Both the position numbers and the translations under genes were made by a program. From Collinsella sp. TF06-26 (GTDB lineage: Bacteria; Actinomycetota; Coriobacteriia; Coriobacteriales; Coriobacteriaceae), in assembly GCF_002232035.1 (NCBI RefSeq), contig NZ_NKXR01000002.1, positions 149,099 to 213,098 on the forward strand: a DNA stretch of 64,000 nt, read 5' to 3'. The notes below the pieces were generated by a model. The model did not search any database and was not told the origin of the DNA. It was given only the letters and a program-made list of their open reading frames with translations. Below, piece after piece: positions 46,478 to 55,137 of this stretch (positions are counted from its first letter, which is position 1; each line of letters opens with the position of its first letter).

Positions 46478-46554
46478 TGGTAGCCCGTACCAGATTCGAA
46501 CTGGTGATCTCCGCCTTGAGAGGGCGGCGTCCTAAACCGCTAGACGAACGGGCC
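46478..46554 (-). tRNA. tRNA-Glu (CTC)
   Basis: 77 nt with encoded CCA. Acceptor GGCCCGT pairs with ACGGGCT (one G-U). Anticodon stem GCCGC with loop CCTCTCA gives anticodon CTC. The T-arm has GTTCGAATC. A CTC isoacceptor is not an MnmA substrate type (needs U34), so another Glu tRNA must exist. Confidence 0.93.
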
Positions 46555-46571
46555 ATATGTAGCAAATGCAA

Positions 46572-46645
46572 TGGCTGGGATGGAGGGAGTCGAACCCCCA
46601 TTGACGGAACCAGAATCCGCTGTCCTGCCATTAGACGACATCCCA
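46572..46645 (-). tRNA. tRNA-Gln (CTG)
   Basis: 74 nt with encoded CCA. Acceptor TGGGATG and CATCCCA pair perfectly, discriminator G. Anticodon loop TTCTGGT gives CTG. T-arm GTTCGACTC. Transcribed ahead of tRNA-Glu, 17 nt apart. Confidence 0.93.
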
Positions 46646-46689
46646 ATGACTGCATCGCTGCGCTCGGCTGTGCCTTTGCGCAAGAAAGA

Positions 46690-46718
46690 AATATACGGGA
46701 AGTCCGGCCGTGACGCAA
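46690..46718 (-). promoter_or_regulatory. Promoter of tRNA-Gln/tRNA-Glu
   Basis: Minus strand TTGCGT (46718-46713), 17-bp spacer, TATATT (46695-46690), 45 nt before the tRNA-Gln 5' end. Confidence 0.7.
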
Positions 46719-46910
46719 GCCCCAATTTTGAATTTTTTGAAATTCAGTCAAATACGGCCAACACGTGAAGGACCTGTGAAGCGCCAGCGACACGTACGGC
46801 GCCAAAGCCCGTAAAACATCCCGCATCTACCGCTGGTAGATTACAACAATGTAGCACTCACGGCTGATGGCACAATCGAACCGTCATCATTGCACGGATA
46901 TCGAGGCGCC

Positions 46911-47321
46911 ATGGACGAAGAGCTTGATTACCTATGGGAGACCCTGGGCCTCGAGATCACTGCTGACCTTTGGCCCGAACGGGACAAAATCCATCCCACT
47001 CTGCGCCCCGCCATCACGGTGATGCAGGCAAACTACCGCCGTGCATCCTTTTTGATCATGCGGATGTCATGGCACGCGGGACTCCCCGACCTTAAGCGAA
47101 TCCAGGCAAGCCTCGTCGAGCTGTCCGGTATGCCGACTGTCATATCCGAGGCGCACCTGGAGCAGCGACAGCGCGAGCGACTGCAACAGCAGCGGATCCC
47201 CTTTATCTGCCCCGGCGTTCAGGCATATCTGCCCTTTATGGACGAGGAGTACTGGAGCGGCAAGCCCAACAAGCACGTAAAGGTCTACGATCCGCACGAA
47301 TGGGCACAGCTCGATGATTGA
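46911..47321 (+). CDS. Short MarR-like protein, possibly truncated
   Basis: Protein of 136 aa. IPFICPGVQAYLPFMDEEYW near the C-terminus resembles the IPFIxPGxQLYLPF stretch of a two-part regulator family that I recall as MarR-related, but the expected following winged HTH is missing and the protein ends 30 residues later. ATG at 46911 is chosen; no strong SD. It may be a family member lacking the HTH or a 3'-truncated remnant. Codon use is normal. Function not assigned. Confidence 0.5.
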   Translation: MDEELDYLWETLGLEITADLWPERDKIHPTLRPAITVMQANYRRASFLIMRMSWHAGLPDLKRIQASLVELSGMPTVISEAHLEQRQRERLQQQRIPFICPGVQAYLPFMDEEYWSGKPNKHVKVYDPHEWAQLDD

Positions 47322-47393
47322 GCCGAGCGAGCCCGCCGATGGAAAACACGTCCCACCCTGAGTACTCAAAACGGGTCGCACTTTCCGCAGCCG

Positions 47394-47753
47394 CTACAGC
47401 AACGCCTCGACCCAAGCCGATTCCCTAAAGCCGGGAATCGCAAAGTCGTCGCCCACCAACAGCGGACGCTTGACCAGCATGCCGTCGGTCGCCAGCAGCT
47501 CGTAGCACTCCCGATCCGTCATGCCCGCATCTAGACGCGCCTTCAGGCCCAGCTCTCGATATTTCATGCCCGACGAATTAAAGAAGCGCCGCACCGGCAG
47601 TCCCGAACGAGCAATCCAGGTCGCAAGCTCATCAGCCGTGGGATTGTCCAAAACGATATCGCGGTCGATATACTCTACCCCGTGTTCGTCCAGCCATGCC
47701 TTGGCCTTCTTACAGGTCGAGCACTTGGGATATTCAACAAACAATACCGCCAT
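47394..47753 (-). CDS. ArsC/Spx-family protein
   Basis: Thioredoxin-fold protein of 119 aa of the ArsC/Spx/YffB family. CSTCKKAKAWL near residues 11-21 has a CxxC with the ArsC-type Cys. PVRRFFNSSGMKYRELGL and the DGMLVKRPLLVG RP motif are present. It lacks neighbours for arsenic resistance, so a thiol-disulfide or Spx-like role is as likely as arsenate reduction. Start at MAVLF has AAAGGAA 5 nt upstream; the upstream extension of the frame is rejected. Confidence 0.88.
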   Translation of the reverse strand: MAVLFVEYPKCSTCKKAKAWLDEHGVEYIDRDIVLDNPTADELATWIARSGLPVRRFFNSSGMKYRELGLKARLDAGMTDRECYELLATDGMLVKRPLLVGDDFAIPGFRESAWVEALL

Positions 47754-47875
47754 GGGATTTCCTTTCTTAGAGAAAACAGGTGTCCGGAAAACTGCACATC
47801 GACGACCACTCGCGATTGCAGCCGTTATTGTAGTCAATGTCGAAGCATAGGCAGTCGCGATGTCTCGTCTTAAGG

Positions 47876-48457
47876 CTAGCGCCTCGCATGGGCGCCGATG
47901 GGGCGCGTCTCGTGGTGCACCCATGCGGAGACCAGCAATACCAACAGCATCGCGGTGACATAGCCCGCAGCATCGAATCCTAAATCGATAACGTCGAAAT
48001 GCCTGCCGGGAACAAAGATCTTATGTACCTGATCGCCAACGGAGCAGACGGCGCAAAAGAGCAACACGGGCACGCAACGGGAGCATACGCTCCACGGACG
48101 CCCGGAAAAGCAAACCACGACCACCGAGGCGAACAATCCGACGAAGAAAAACTCTACGGTATGGGCAACGCGACGGACGTTCGCGCCCACCCACATGCGA
48201 ATGGAGGCAAGTCGGCCAGACCGGACATTCGAAGCAGCCGAATCGGTGCCCCCGGTCATCCCGTTCTCGGTCTGAGCTTCACCCGTGGCATCGGCAGCCT
48301 GTACGCCCGTAGCCTGACCCTCCACCACACGCGCGGTGGACTCGCTCAGCAACGACGTCTGCACCGCGTTTTGCTCCGTCAGCACCCAGATGCCCGCCAG
48401 CGTTGCAGCGAACAGAATGATCGCGGTCCATCCGATTATTTGTTTTACGCGCGCCAA
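47876..48457 (-). CDS. VanZ family membrane protein
   Basis: Membrane protein of 193 aa with VanZ landmarks: RRVAHTVEFFFVGLF near residue 100, SVGDQVHKIFVPGRHFDVIDLGFDAAGYVTAML near 145-180. Four hydrophobic segments; an extracytoplasmic Ser/Thr/Gly-rich stretch of about 60 residues between TM1 and TM2. VanZ homologues occur without glycopeptide resistance, and no vanA cluster is near. Start is a TTG at 48457 with AAAGGAGG 7 nt upstream. Confidence 0.82.
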   Translation of the reverse strand: MARVKQIIGWTAIILFAATLAGIWVLTEQNAVQTSLLSESTARVVEGQATGVQAADATGEAQTENGMTGGTDSAASNVRSGRLASIRMWVGANVRRVAHTVEFFFVGLFASVVVVCFSGRPWSVCSRCVPVLLFCAVCSVGDQVHKIFVPGRHFDVIDLGFDAAGYVTAMLLVLLVSAWVHHETRPIGAHARR

Positions 48458-48561
48458 GGGCCTACCTCCTTTTTTGAATATCAGCGAGTGTAGCCCCAAA
48501 TGACATCGTCACCGTATCAAAATTTGAATCGCAACAGGAAGCGACAAAGCGACGCAAACCC

Positions 48562-49167
48562 CTACCCCGCCTCGCGCATCCAGCGATCGAACGTCCCCAC
48601 GCACACGCCCAGGCACTTTGCTGCCTGGCTGCGGGTAATATCGCCCGCCTCATAGCTATCGCGCACCAGCTCAAACTGAGGAGGGCACGGCTTGCGAGGT
48701 CGACCGAAACGGACCCCTCGCGCCCGCGCCGCTGCAATTCCCTCCGCTTGGCGCCGATGGATATTCTCGCGCTCCACCTGCGCCACGTAGCTCAGCAGTT
48801 GCAGCACAATATCGGCAATCAGGGTATTAGTCACATCCGGCGTGCCGCTTGCCCTGGCGCGCGTGTCAAGCAATGGCATGTCCAACACCACAATGGCAAC
48901 CCCGAGCTCCTTGGTAATGCGACGCCATTCCTCAAGAATCTCGGAGTAATTACGACCAAGTCGGTCGATAGAAAGCACCACCAGCACGTCCCCGTCTCCC
49001 AGGACGTGCAGCAGCTCGCGATAGCGCGGTCGATCGAAGTCCTTGCCGCTCGCATGGTCGGCATAAATATTCGCCGAGCCCACGCCATAGGCGCCCAGCG
49101 CATCCAGCTGCCGATTAAGATTCTGATCGCGCGAACTCACCCGCGCATAACCATACACCGTCGCCAT
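48562..49167 (-). CDS. Serine recombinase (resolvase/invertase)
   Basis: Small serine recombinase of 201 aa. Catalytic Ser is in YGYARVSSRDQNL (about S9-S10), DRLGRN and the E-helix ELLSYVAQVERENIHRRQAEGIAAARARGVRFGRP match the family. A C-terminal HTH (ITRSQAAKCLGVCVGTFDRWM) binds DNA. No transposase, cargo or res site is obvious, so it is an orphan. A promoter inversion role is possible; I looked for a pair of inverted crossover sites and found only the C repeat just upstream. Confidence 0.9.
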   Translation of the reverse strand: MATVYGYARVSSRDQNLNRQLDALGAYGVGSANIYADHASGKDFDRPRYRELLHVLGDGDVLVVLSIDRLGRNYSEILEEWRRITKELGVAIVVLDMPLLDTRARASGTPDVTNTLIADIVLQLLSYVAQVERENIHRRQAEGIAAARARGVRFGRPRKPCPPQFELVRDSYEAGDITRSQAAKCLGVCVGTFDRWMREAG

Positions 49168-49189
49168 CTCATCCCCGCTTTCTTGTAAA

Positions 49190-49222
49190 CCTGCCAAAAA
49201 GGGACAGGTTTATTTTGGTAGG
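49190..49222. repeat. C repeat, CCTGCCAAAA palindrome
   Basis: CCTGCCAAAA (49190-49199) and TTTTGGTAGG (49213-49222) flank GGGACAGGTTTA. A second copy with GCCAAAA/TTTTGGC lies at 61321-61347. Confidence 0.7.
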
Positions 49223-49289
49223 TTTTACCTCTCAAATAGCAGGTAAGCGGGCGGCCGAGCAGACGGCAAGGTAGCCATGATCCAAATGC

Positions 49290-49317
49290 GGAGGGCGGCC
49301 CCGAAAGACCGCCCTCC
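49290..49317 (-). terminator. GC-rich hairpin after rnr
   Basis: GGAGGGCGG and CCGCCCTCC form a perfect 9-bp stem 28 nt after the rnr stop. The T-run is lacking, so termination may be partial. Confidence 0.6.
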
Positions 49318-49344
49318 GCTCTCCCGCCATGAGTCGAGATTTGG

Positions 49345-51480
49345 CTAATGGATAAGCTTAAAGTCCAAGTGCCCACGCGTGGTATTGACGCGCGAGACCT
49401 CGATAATCACGCGCTGACCCAGTTCATAGCGAGTCCCCGTGTCGGCACCTGTGAGCGTGAGCGCATCCTCGTCGAACTCGAACCACTCGTTGCCCAGGCT
49501 CTTGATCGAAACCAAGCCTTCGACCTGCGTCAGGTCCAAGCGCACAAAGAGGCCCATGCTGCTAACCCACGAGACGGTTCCGGCATAGCGCTCGCCCAGA
49601 CGGTCCTCATAGTACTGGGCAATCTTGATCTTTTGCGTCGCATGGCTAGCGGCATCTGCCGCGCGCTCGGCATCGCTGCATGCGCGGCAGATCTGCGGCA
49701 GAATGCGCGGCAGCGACTCGCGCCCCTTGCCGATCAGCCGCGGCGTACGGACCAGGGCGTCCTTGCCGCCGAGCTGCTCATAGGCCAACTGCAGTTTGAG
49801 CACGCGGTGCACCACCAGATCGGGGTAGCGACGGATGGGACTCGTAAAGTGACAGTAGCACGGCGCGGCGAGCGCAAAGTGGCCCTCGTTGCGCGGCTTG
49901 TACAGTGCGCGCTGCATGCTGCGCAGAAGCAGCGTGTTGACGAGCGGTGCGTTGGCCGTACCGGCGGCAGCATCAACTGCAGCCTGTAGCTCATCGGGAC
50001 TCCCCAGGGCGATACCGGCAGCACGGCGATCGTCGATGATGCCTAGCTGCGCCAGCGCAACGGCGGCACCGTGCAGGCTATCGGGGCTCGGATCCTCATG
50101 CACGCGATAGCAGGCCTCGATATCACGGTCTGCCAGCCACTCTGCAACGCACTCGTTGGCGAGTAGCATGGCTTCCTCGATAAGCGACGTGGCACACGAA
50201 CGCTCGCGCGCCACAATCTGCACGGGTACTCCGTCCTCATCCAATAGAGCGCGAATCTCGGCCGTGTCAAAATCGACTGAGCCGCGGGCACGACGAATAC
50301 GACGGCGAAGTTCGGCGAGTTCGTTGGCGGCGACAAGGAAATCGCCGAGGTCGACGTTATAGCCGCGAGCAGTTTCCTCGCACGCAAGACCGCGCTCAAG
50401 CGCCTCCTCGCGCGAGGCCTCAGCAGCCGCAACATCCTCAGCGGCGCCTTCCAGCACCGAATACTCAACCGCGCCGGCACGCACCAGCAGCGCCTCGGCG
50501 CCGTCATAGTCCATACGCACACGCGAGCGAATCACGCTGGGGTAAGGATCGTAATGCCGCACGCGACCCTGCGCATCGAGCTCAATGTCAACGGTAAACG
50601 CAAGACGGTCCTCGTCAGGGCGAAGCGAGCATAGGTCACAGGACAGGCGTTCGGGCAGCATGGGAAGCACGCGATCGGCCAGATACACCGATGTCGTACG
50701 ATGGCGAGCCTCAAGATCGATATGCCCGTCCCAAGCCACATAGTGAGAAACGTCAGCGATATGCACACCCAGCTTGTAGCCACCCTCGGGCGTGCGCTCA
50801 AGCGAAATGGCATCGTCAAAGTCGCGCGCGTCGACCGGGTCGATCGTGATGACAAAGCGGTCGCGCAGATCGCGGCGGAGCGGGTCCTTAAGCGCCGCGG
50901 ACACATCGAGCGAAAGCCCCTCGGCCTCGTCCAGCGCGGCCTCGGGATAGCTATCGGTATAGCCGTAACGCGCCATCACGTATTGAACGCCCAAATCGGG
51001 CGCGTCATCTCCGCCAATGCGGCGTTCGATCGTCACGGTGCCCGATTCCAGGCGCGTCGGGTAGGTCAAAATGCGCGCGACAACGGCATCACCCGGGTGG
51101 ACGCCCAGACGATCCGCCGAGGTATCCTCGGGCAGAATGAAGAAGTCGGCCTTCAGGCGCGAATCGAGCGGCTCGATCACACCGAGCGGACCAGCGGTCT
51201 GGTACGTACCCACCACGCTTATGGCTGCGCGCTCAACCACGCCTTCGATCACGGCGCGCCGCTCACCGTGCGGGCTGTTCTTAATGCTCACGGCAACGGT
51301 ATCGCCATCCATGATCTCGCGCTTACCGCGGCCCATAACCTTGTAGTCGCCGCTCTCGGTTATGACATAGGCGCCATGCTCATGGAGCTGCACGCGCCCG
51401 GTCAGGCTCGGACGGCGTTCGCTGCGCACCGGCCCACGCTTATTGCGAGCACCGCGCTTATGCTTGTTATTGCGCCCCAT
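49345..51480 (-). CDS. rnr: Ribonuclease R
   Basis: 3'-5' exoribonuclease of the RNase II/R family, 711 aa, degrading structured RNA including tmRNA-tagged messages. Cold-shock domains at about 25-180, RNB catalytic core with TIDPVDARDFDDAISL (metal Asp residues) near 215-232, and a C-terminal S1 domain (YAGTVSWVSSMGLFVRLD). The N-terminus is basic (KHKRGARNKRG). SD AAGGAGG is 5 nt before ATG. RNase R works with SmpB, encoded 4 kb away. Confidence 0.94.
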   Translation of the reverse strand: MGRNNKHKRGARNKRGPVRSERRPSLTGRVQLHEHGAYVITESGDYKVMGRGKREIMDGDTVAVSIKNSPHGERRAVIEGVVERAAISVVGTYQTAGPLGVIEPLDSRLKADFFILPEDTSADRLGVHPGDAVVARILTYPTRLESGTVTIERRIGGDDAPDLGVQYVMARYGYTDSYPEAALDEAEGLSLDVSAALKDPLRRDLRDRFVITIDPVDARDFDDAISLERTPEGGYKLGVHIADVSHYVAWDGHIDLEARHRTTSVYLADRVLPMLPERLSCDLCSLRPDEDRLAFTVDIELDAQGRVRHYDPYPSVIRSRVRMDYDGAEALLVRAGAVEYSVLEGAAEDVAAAEASREEALERGLACEETARGYNVDLGDFLVAANELAELRRRIRRARGSVDFDTAEIRALLDEDGVPVQIVARERSCATSLIEEAMLLANECVAEWLADRDIEACYRVHEDPSPDSLHGAAVALAQLGIIDDRRAAGIALGSPDELQAAVDAAAGTANAPLVNTLLLRSMQRALYKPRNEGHFALAAPCYCHFTSPIRRYPDLVVHRVLKLQLAYEQLGGKDALVRTPRLIGKGRESLPRILPQICRACSDAERAADAASHATQKIKIAQYYEDRLGERYAGTVSWVSSMGLFVRLDLTQVEGLVSIKSLGNEWFEFDEDALTLTGADTGTRYELGQRVIIEVSRVNTTRGHLDFKLIH

Positions 51481-51556
51481 GGCGCCTCCTTGCTATCGAT
51501 GACGAACTCCAAAGAGTCTACCCAAATGATTCGCTTTCCTGCCGTCCCCTAGAGAT

Positions 51557-51592
51557 CAAAAAACGGGCCGCCCCATAAGAGACGACCCGTTG
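51557..51592 (-). terminator. Terminator of ftsEX operon
   Basis: Minus strand AACGGGTCGT, loop, GCGGCCCGTT, then TTTTTGATC, 24 nt after ftsX. Confidence 0.8.
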
Positions 51593-51615
51593 GAAGGGAT
51601 GAATTCCAGGCATGC

Positions 51616-52536
51616 CTACACGCGCAGGTAGCGGCGCATGGCTATGGCAGAACCAAAGAGACCGATAATCACACCGACCAGAATCAGCGCAGCATAGGTC
51701 ACCAGGTAGTACTGCATCGGCAGGGCAAACGACATCCAGCCGATGCTCTCCTGCAAACGCGGAATCATCAGATTGCGCAGCAGCTCCAGAACGCCGATGG
51801 AAAGCAGCGAGCCCAAAATGGCCTGCAGTACGCCCTCGGTGATAAACGGGCCGCGAATGAAGCCGTTGCTGGCGCCGACCAGACGCATAATCGCAATCTC
51901 ACGACGACGCGCCGTGATGGACAGGCGAATCGTGTTGTTGATGAAGATGAATGCGATAAAGGTCAAAAGGCCAACGAGCACCACGGCGGCGATGCGGATG
52001 TAGTTGGTCACCTGGAACAGGCGGCTCACTTCCTCTTGGCCGTACAGCACGCTCGCGTTGACGTCGCCGTCATCCGCGATCTTCTGGAAGTCGGCGTTCT
52101 TCTTGAGCTTCTGGGCCGTGCTCTCGACCTTGGACGGATCGTCCATCTCAATTGCAAACGAAGCCGGCAGCGGGTTCTGGCCATCGAGCGCGCTCATGGT
52201 GGCGTCGGCGTTGCCCGACATCTTGCTCGTATACTCGGCCAGCGCGTCGTCCTTGTCCTTATAGGTCACGGACTTGACGTTATTCCACGTCTTAAGCTCG
52301 GCCTCAAAAGCCTGAACATCGGCCTGATCGGCGTCATCGCTAATGAACGCGTTGATGACAACCTGATCCTCGACGGTGCCGATCACGGAGTTCAGCATCG
52401 CGGAGCCCATGATGAACAGGCCGATGATAAACAGCGAAAGGAAGATCGTGATGACGGCGCCGAGCGAGGTAGTCCAGTTACGGAAGAAGTGACTGATTGC
52501 CTCTTTGAAGGAGTAGCCCACGTTAGTTGGTGCCAT
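51616..52536 (-). CDS. ftsX: Cell division protein FtsX
   Basis: Permease-like subunit of 306 aa. TM1 at about 22-44, a large extracytoplasmic domain to about 175, then three more TM segments. RLSITARRREIAIMRLVGASNGFIRGPF is the FtsX core contact with FtsE. FtsEX transmits ATP hydrolysis to extracellular peptidoglycan hydrolases at division. Overlaps the end of ftsE by 14 nt, so translation is coupled. Confidence 0.94.
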   Translation of the reverse strand: MAPTNVGYSFKEAISHFFRNWTTSLGAVITIFLSLFIIGLFIMGSAMLNSVIGTVEDQVVINAFISDDADQADVQAFEAELKTWNNVKSVTYKDKDDALAEYTSKMSGNADATMSALDGQNPLPASFAIEMDDPSKVESTAQKLKKNADFQKIADDGDVNASVLYGQEEVSRLFQVTNYIRIAAVVLVGLLTFIAFIFINNTIRLSITARRREIAIMRLVGASNGFIRGPFITEGVLQAILGSLLSIGVLELLRNLMIPRLQESIGWMSFALPMQYYLVTYAALILVGVIIGLFGSAIAMRRYLRV

Positions 52537-53743
52537 AGTTGCCGTAACCTCCCCTCTCCTGGTCGCGGATAACGTGGCCGCCCTCGAGGGCGATCACGCG
52601 ACGGTGCATGCTATCGACCATCTCGCGGTCGTGCGTGGCGACGATCACGGTGGTGCCGGTGCGGTTAATACGCTCGAGCAGCTTCATGATGCCCAGCGAG
52701 ATCGCCGGGTCGAGGTTACCCGTGGGCTCGTCGCAGATCAGCAGCGGCGGACGGTTGACCATAGCGCGGGCGACGGCGACGCGCTGCTGCTCGCCACCGG
52801 AAAGCTGGTCGGGCAGCGAGTCCATCTGATCGGCCAGACCGACCAGACGCAGCACCTCCGGCACCTGGCTGCGAATGACGCCCTTGGGCTTGCCGATGCA
52901 CTGCAGGGCAAACGCCACGTTTTCGTAGGCGGTCTTTTGCGGCAGAAGCTTAAAGTCCTGGAACACGGCACCAATCTGGCGGCGCAGGAACGGAACCTTG
53001 CGGTTCTTGATCTTCATGAGGTCCTGACCGGCAACCAAGATGCGGCCGCTCGTCGGCTTGACGTCGCGGTTGAGCGTCGACAGCAGCGTGGTCTTACCCG
53101 AGCCGGAATGACCGACCAGGAAGACGAACTCGCCCGGATAGATCTCGATGTTGATGTCGTCGAGTGCAGGCTTGTTGGGCTGTGCCGGATAGATCTTGGT
53201 GACATGCTCCATAAGGATGACGGGCTCGACACCGGCCTGCTTGGCCATCTTCTTGCGGCTGGCCTGCGGATCGATGGGCGCAAACACCGACGTAAAATCG
53301 GGGTTGTTGAGCGCGTTATCGAGGCTTGCGACCTCGGCTGCCTGATCGCTCTCGACCACCGGGGCAGCAGGCTGCGTGGGATCGGGAATAGCGGCAAAGA
53401 GGCCGGACTGCGCAGGCTGAGGAGCCGGTGTCGCAGGAGCCATGGGGTCGGGAATGCCGGCCATGCTAGGCTGCGGCGCGGCGGCGCCAGCCTGAGGCTG
53501 CTCCACGCGAGCGGTCACAGCCTGAACGGGCTCAAAACCCGCCGTGCCGGAAAGCGCGACATCGCTGGTGGGATTGTAGGCAAAGGGATCGGATGCCGGC
53601 TGTGCCTGATCTGCCGGCTGAGTGGGGGCCTGAGCAACAGGCTGGCCCTCTGAATCCGGAGTGGCGAAACGACTGCCCTGGACGCCTGTCAGCGTCTTGG
53701 GGGCATCATCGCCCGCACCGGAGGTACGGAAGTGGTTACCCAC
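52523..53743 (-). CDS. ftsE: FtsE ATPase with long N-terminal extension
   Basis: ABC ATPase of the FtsEX division complex, 406 aa; usual FtsE is about 220-230. The ATPase starts near residue 178 (VILMEHVTKIYP). Walker A GHSGSGKTT, signature LSGGEQQRVAVARA, Walker B LLICDEPTGNLD and H-loop THDREM are intact. Residues 1-170 are rich in Ala, Pro, Gln and Asp, with repeated IPDP motifs (twice IPDPMAP/IPDPTQP), probably disordered. GTG start at 53743 with AAGGAG 5 nt upstream; no better internal start is evident. Confidence 0.93.
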   Translation of the reverse strand: MGNHFRTSGAGDDAPKTLTGVQGSRFATPDSEGQPVAQAPTQPADQAQPASDPFAYNPTSDVALSGTAGFEPVQAVTARVEQPQAGAAAPQPSMAGIPDPMAPATPAPQPAQSGLFAAIPDPTQPAAPVVESDQAAEVASLDNALNNPDFTSVFAPIDPQASRKKMAKQAGVEPVILMEHVTKIYPAQPNKPALDDINIEIYPGEFVFLVGHSGSGKTTLLSTLNRDVKPTSGRILVAGQDLMKIKNRKVPFLRRQIGAVFQDFKLLPQKTAYENVAFALQCIGKPKGVIRSQVPEVLRLVGLADQMDSLPDQLSGGEQQRVAVARAMVNRPPLLICDEPTGNLDPAISLGIMKLLERINRTGTTVIVATHDREMVDSMHRRVIALEGGHVIRDQERGGYGNYGTN

Positions 53744-53847
53744 TGGTGCTCCTTATCGTCGTGCGTTTAAACTACATGAGCGCTTTGTATTTTAGCAGCA
53801 TTAGCTTTGCTGCACATAAGAAGCATGGCGGGCTTTGGGATCCCACC

Positions 53848-53975
53848 GGCCGGGCGCAGGGTTACCTCCCAAATCGTCCTCGCGCATGGCCGGCATTTGT
53901 CCTGCTCCTGCGGAGCTGCGGACAAACGCCGGCCTGCGCTGCGGAAAGATTTGGGAGGTAACCCTGCGCCCGGCC
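53848..53975. repeat. 128-bp long hairpin element, copy 2
   Basis: Outer arms 53848-53875 and 53948-53975 are a perfect 28-bp inverted repeat. Inner arms 53888-53902 and 53920-53934 pair at 14 of 15, capped by GCTCC/GGAGC. The asymmetric region between has CGAGGACGATT on one side and AATCTTTCCGCAG on the other (minus strand), the same motifs as in the 12124 element though the stems differ. It lies between ftsE and the transketolase genes. Confidence 0.9.
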
Positions 53976-54115
53976 TGCGGCTACTATGGGGCCGACGCAC
54001 CAACTTGAGATGCTGCGCATACAAAGTTGGAAGGGTCTGAATTGCACTTTGTTGGGATGGGCCCGTTTCCCCATGGGAACCTTGCTTGGCAGGACTCTAT
54101 TTTAAATTCAGCATA

Positions 54116-54148
54116 AACAGGGGCGCCCTCTTTGAGGACGCCCCTGTT
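54116..54148 (-). terminator. Terminator of transketolase operon
   Basis: AACAGGGGCG and CGCCCCTGTT stem with GAGG/CCTC inside, T-run TTTA; 47 nt after the stop. Confidence 0.82.
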
Positions 54149-54194
54149 CTGGCTTGTTTGTGGTTGTCAACGTGATACTTTGCCTCGTCTTGCC

Positions 54195-55136
54195 TTATGC
54201 CAAGAACTCCTTGGTGGTCGCCACGATGTTGGCGGCGTCCAGGCCGTACTTGTGCAGGAGCTCGGCACCCGGACCGGACTCGCCAAAGGTGTCGTTGACG
54301 CCAATCTTCTTGAGCGGCGTCGGGCACTGCTCACACAGAACGTCGGCAACGGCGCTGCCCAGGCCACCGATCACGGAGTGCTCCTCGACGGTCACGACGT
54401 GACCGGTCTTGGTGGCGCTCTTGACGATCAGGTCGGCGTCGATGGGCTTGATGGTGTGCATGTTGATGACCTCGGCATCGATGCCCTCGGCAGCGAGCTG
54501 CTCGGCGGCCTCGAGGGCCTCGCCGACCATTAGGCCGCAGGCGATGATGGTGACGTCGGTGCCCTCGCGCATGACGATGCCCTTGCCTACCTCGAACTTG
54601 TAGGTCTCGGGGTCGTTGATGACCGGCGAGGCCAGACGGGCAAAGCGCATGTACACGGGGCCGTCGCACTCGTAGGCGGCGCGCGTCACGGCGCGGGCCT
54701 CCACGTCGTCGGCGGGAACGATAACGGTCATGCCGGGGATGACGCGCATGAGGGCGATATCCTCGCAGCACTGGTGCGTGGCGCCGTCCTCGCCCACCGA
54801 GATACCGGCGTGCGTGGCACCTATCTTAACGTTAAGGTGCGGATAGCCGATGGAGTTGCGGACCTGCTCAAAGGCGCGGCCAGCGGCAAACATGGCAAAG
54901 GTGCTCGCGAAGGCGACGCGGCCGGTGGTCGCGATACCGGCGGCAACACCCATCAGGTTGCTCTCGGCAATGCCCACATCGAAGAAGCGGTCGGGGCAGG
55001 CTGCCTTAAACTTGCCGGTCTGCGTGGCGGCGGCCAGATCGGCGTCGAGGACCACAAAGTCATCGTGCTCGTTGGCGAGCTCGACGAGGGCCTCGCCGTA
55101 GCTTACGCGCGTGGCGATTTTCTTGACGTCTGCCAT
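54195..55136 (-). CDS. Transketolase C-terminal half
   Basis: Split transketolase subunit of 313 aa with pyrimidine-binding and C-terminal domains. FDVGIAESNLMGVAAGIA includes the catalytic Glu that activates TPP, and GATHAGISVGEDGATHQ is the substrate loop. It joins the N-terminal subunit encoded 1 nt upstream. Works in the non-oxidative pentose phosphate pathway, or as a DXS-like enzyme; the pairing favours transketolase. Confidence 0.93.
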   Translation of the reverse strand: MADVKKIATRVSYGEALVELANEHDDFVVLDADLAAATQTGKFKAACPDRFFDVGIAESNLMGVAAGIATTGRVAFASTFAMFAAGRAFEQVRNSIGYPHLNVKIGATHAGISVGEDGATHQCCEDIALMRVIPGMTVIVPADDVEARAVTRAAYECDGPVYMRFARLASPVINDPETYKFEVGKGIVMREGTDVTIIACGLMVGEALEAAEQLAAEGIDAEVINMHTIKPIDADLIVKSATKTGHVVTVEEHSVIGGLGSAVADVLCEQCPTPLKKIGVNDTFGESGPGAELLHKYGLDAANIVATTKEFLA

Positions 55137-55137
55137 C

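Noticed and set aside
47876..48457. Vancomycin resistance from the VanZ-like gene
   Set aside because: No vanHAX or two-component genes are present; VanZ family proteins are common without resistance.
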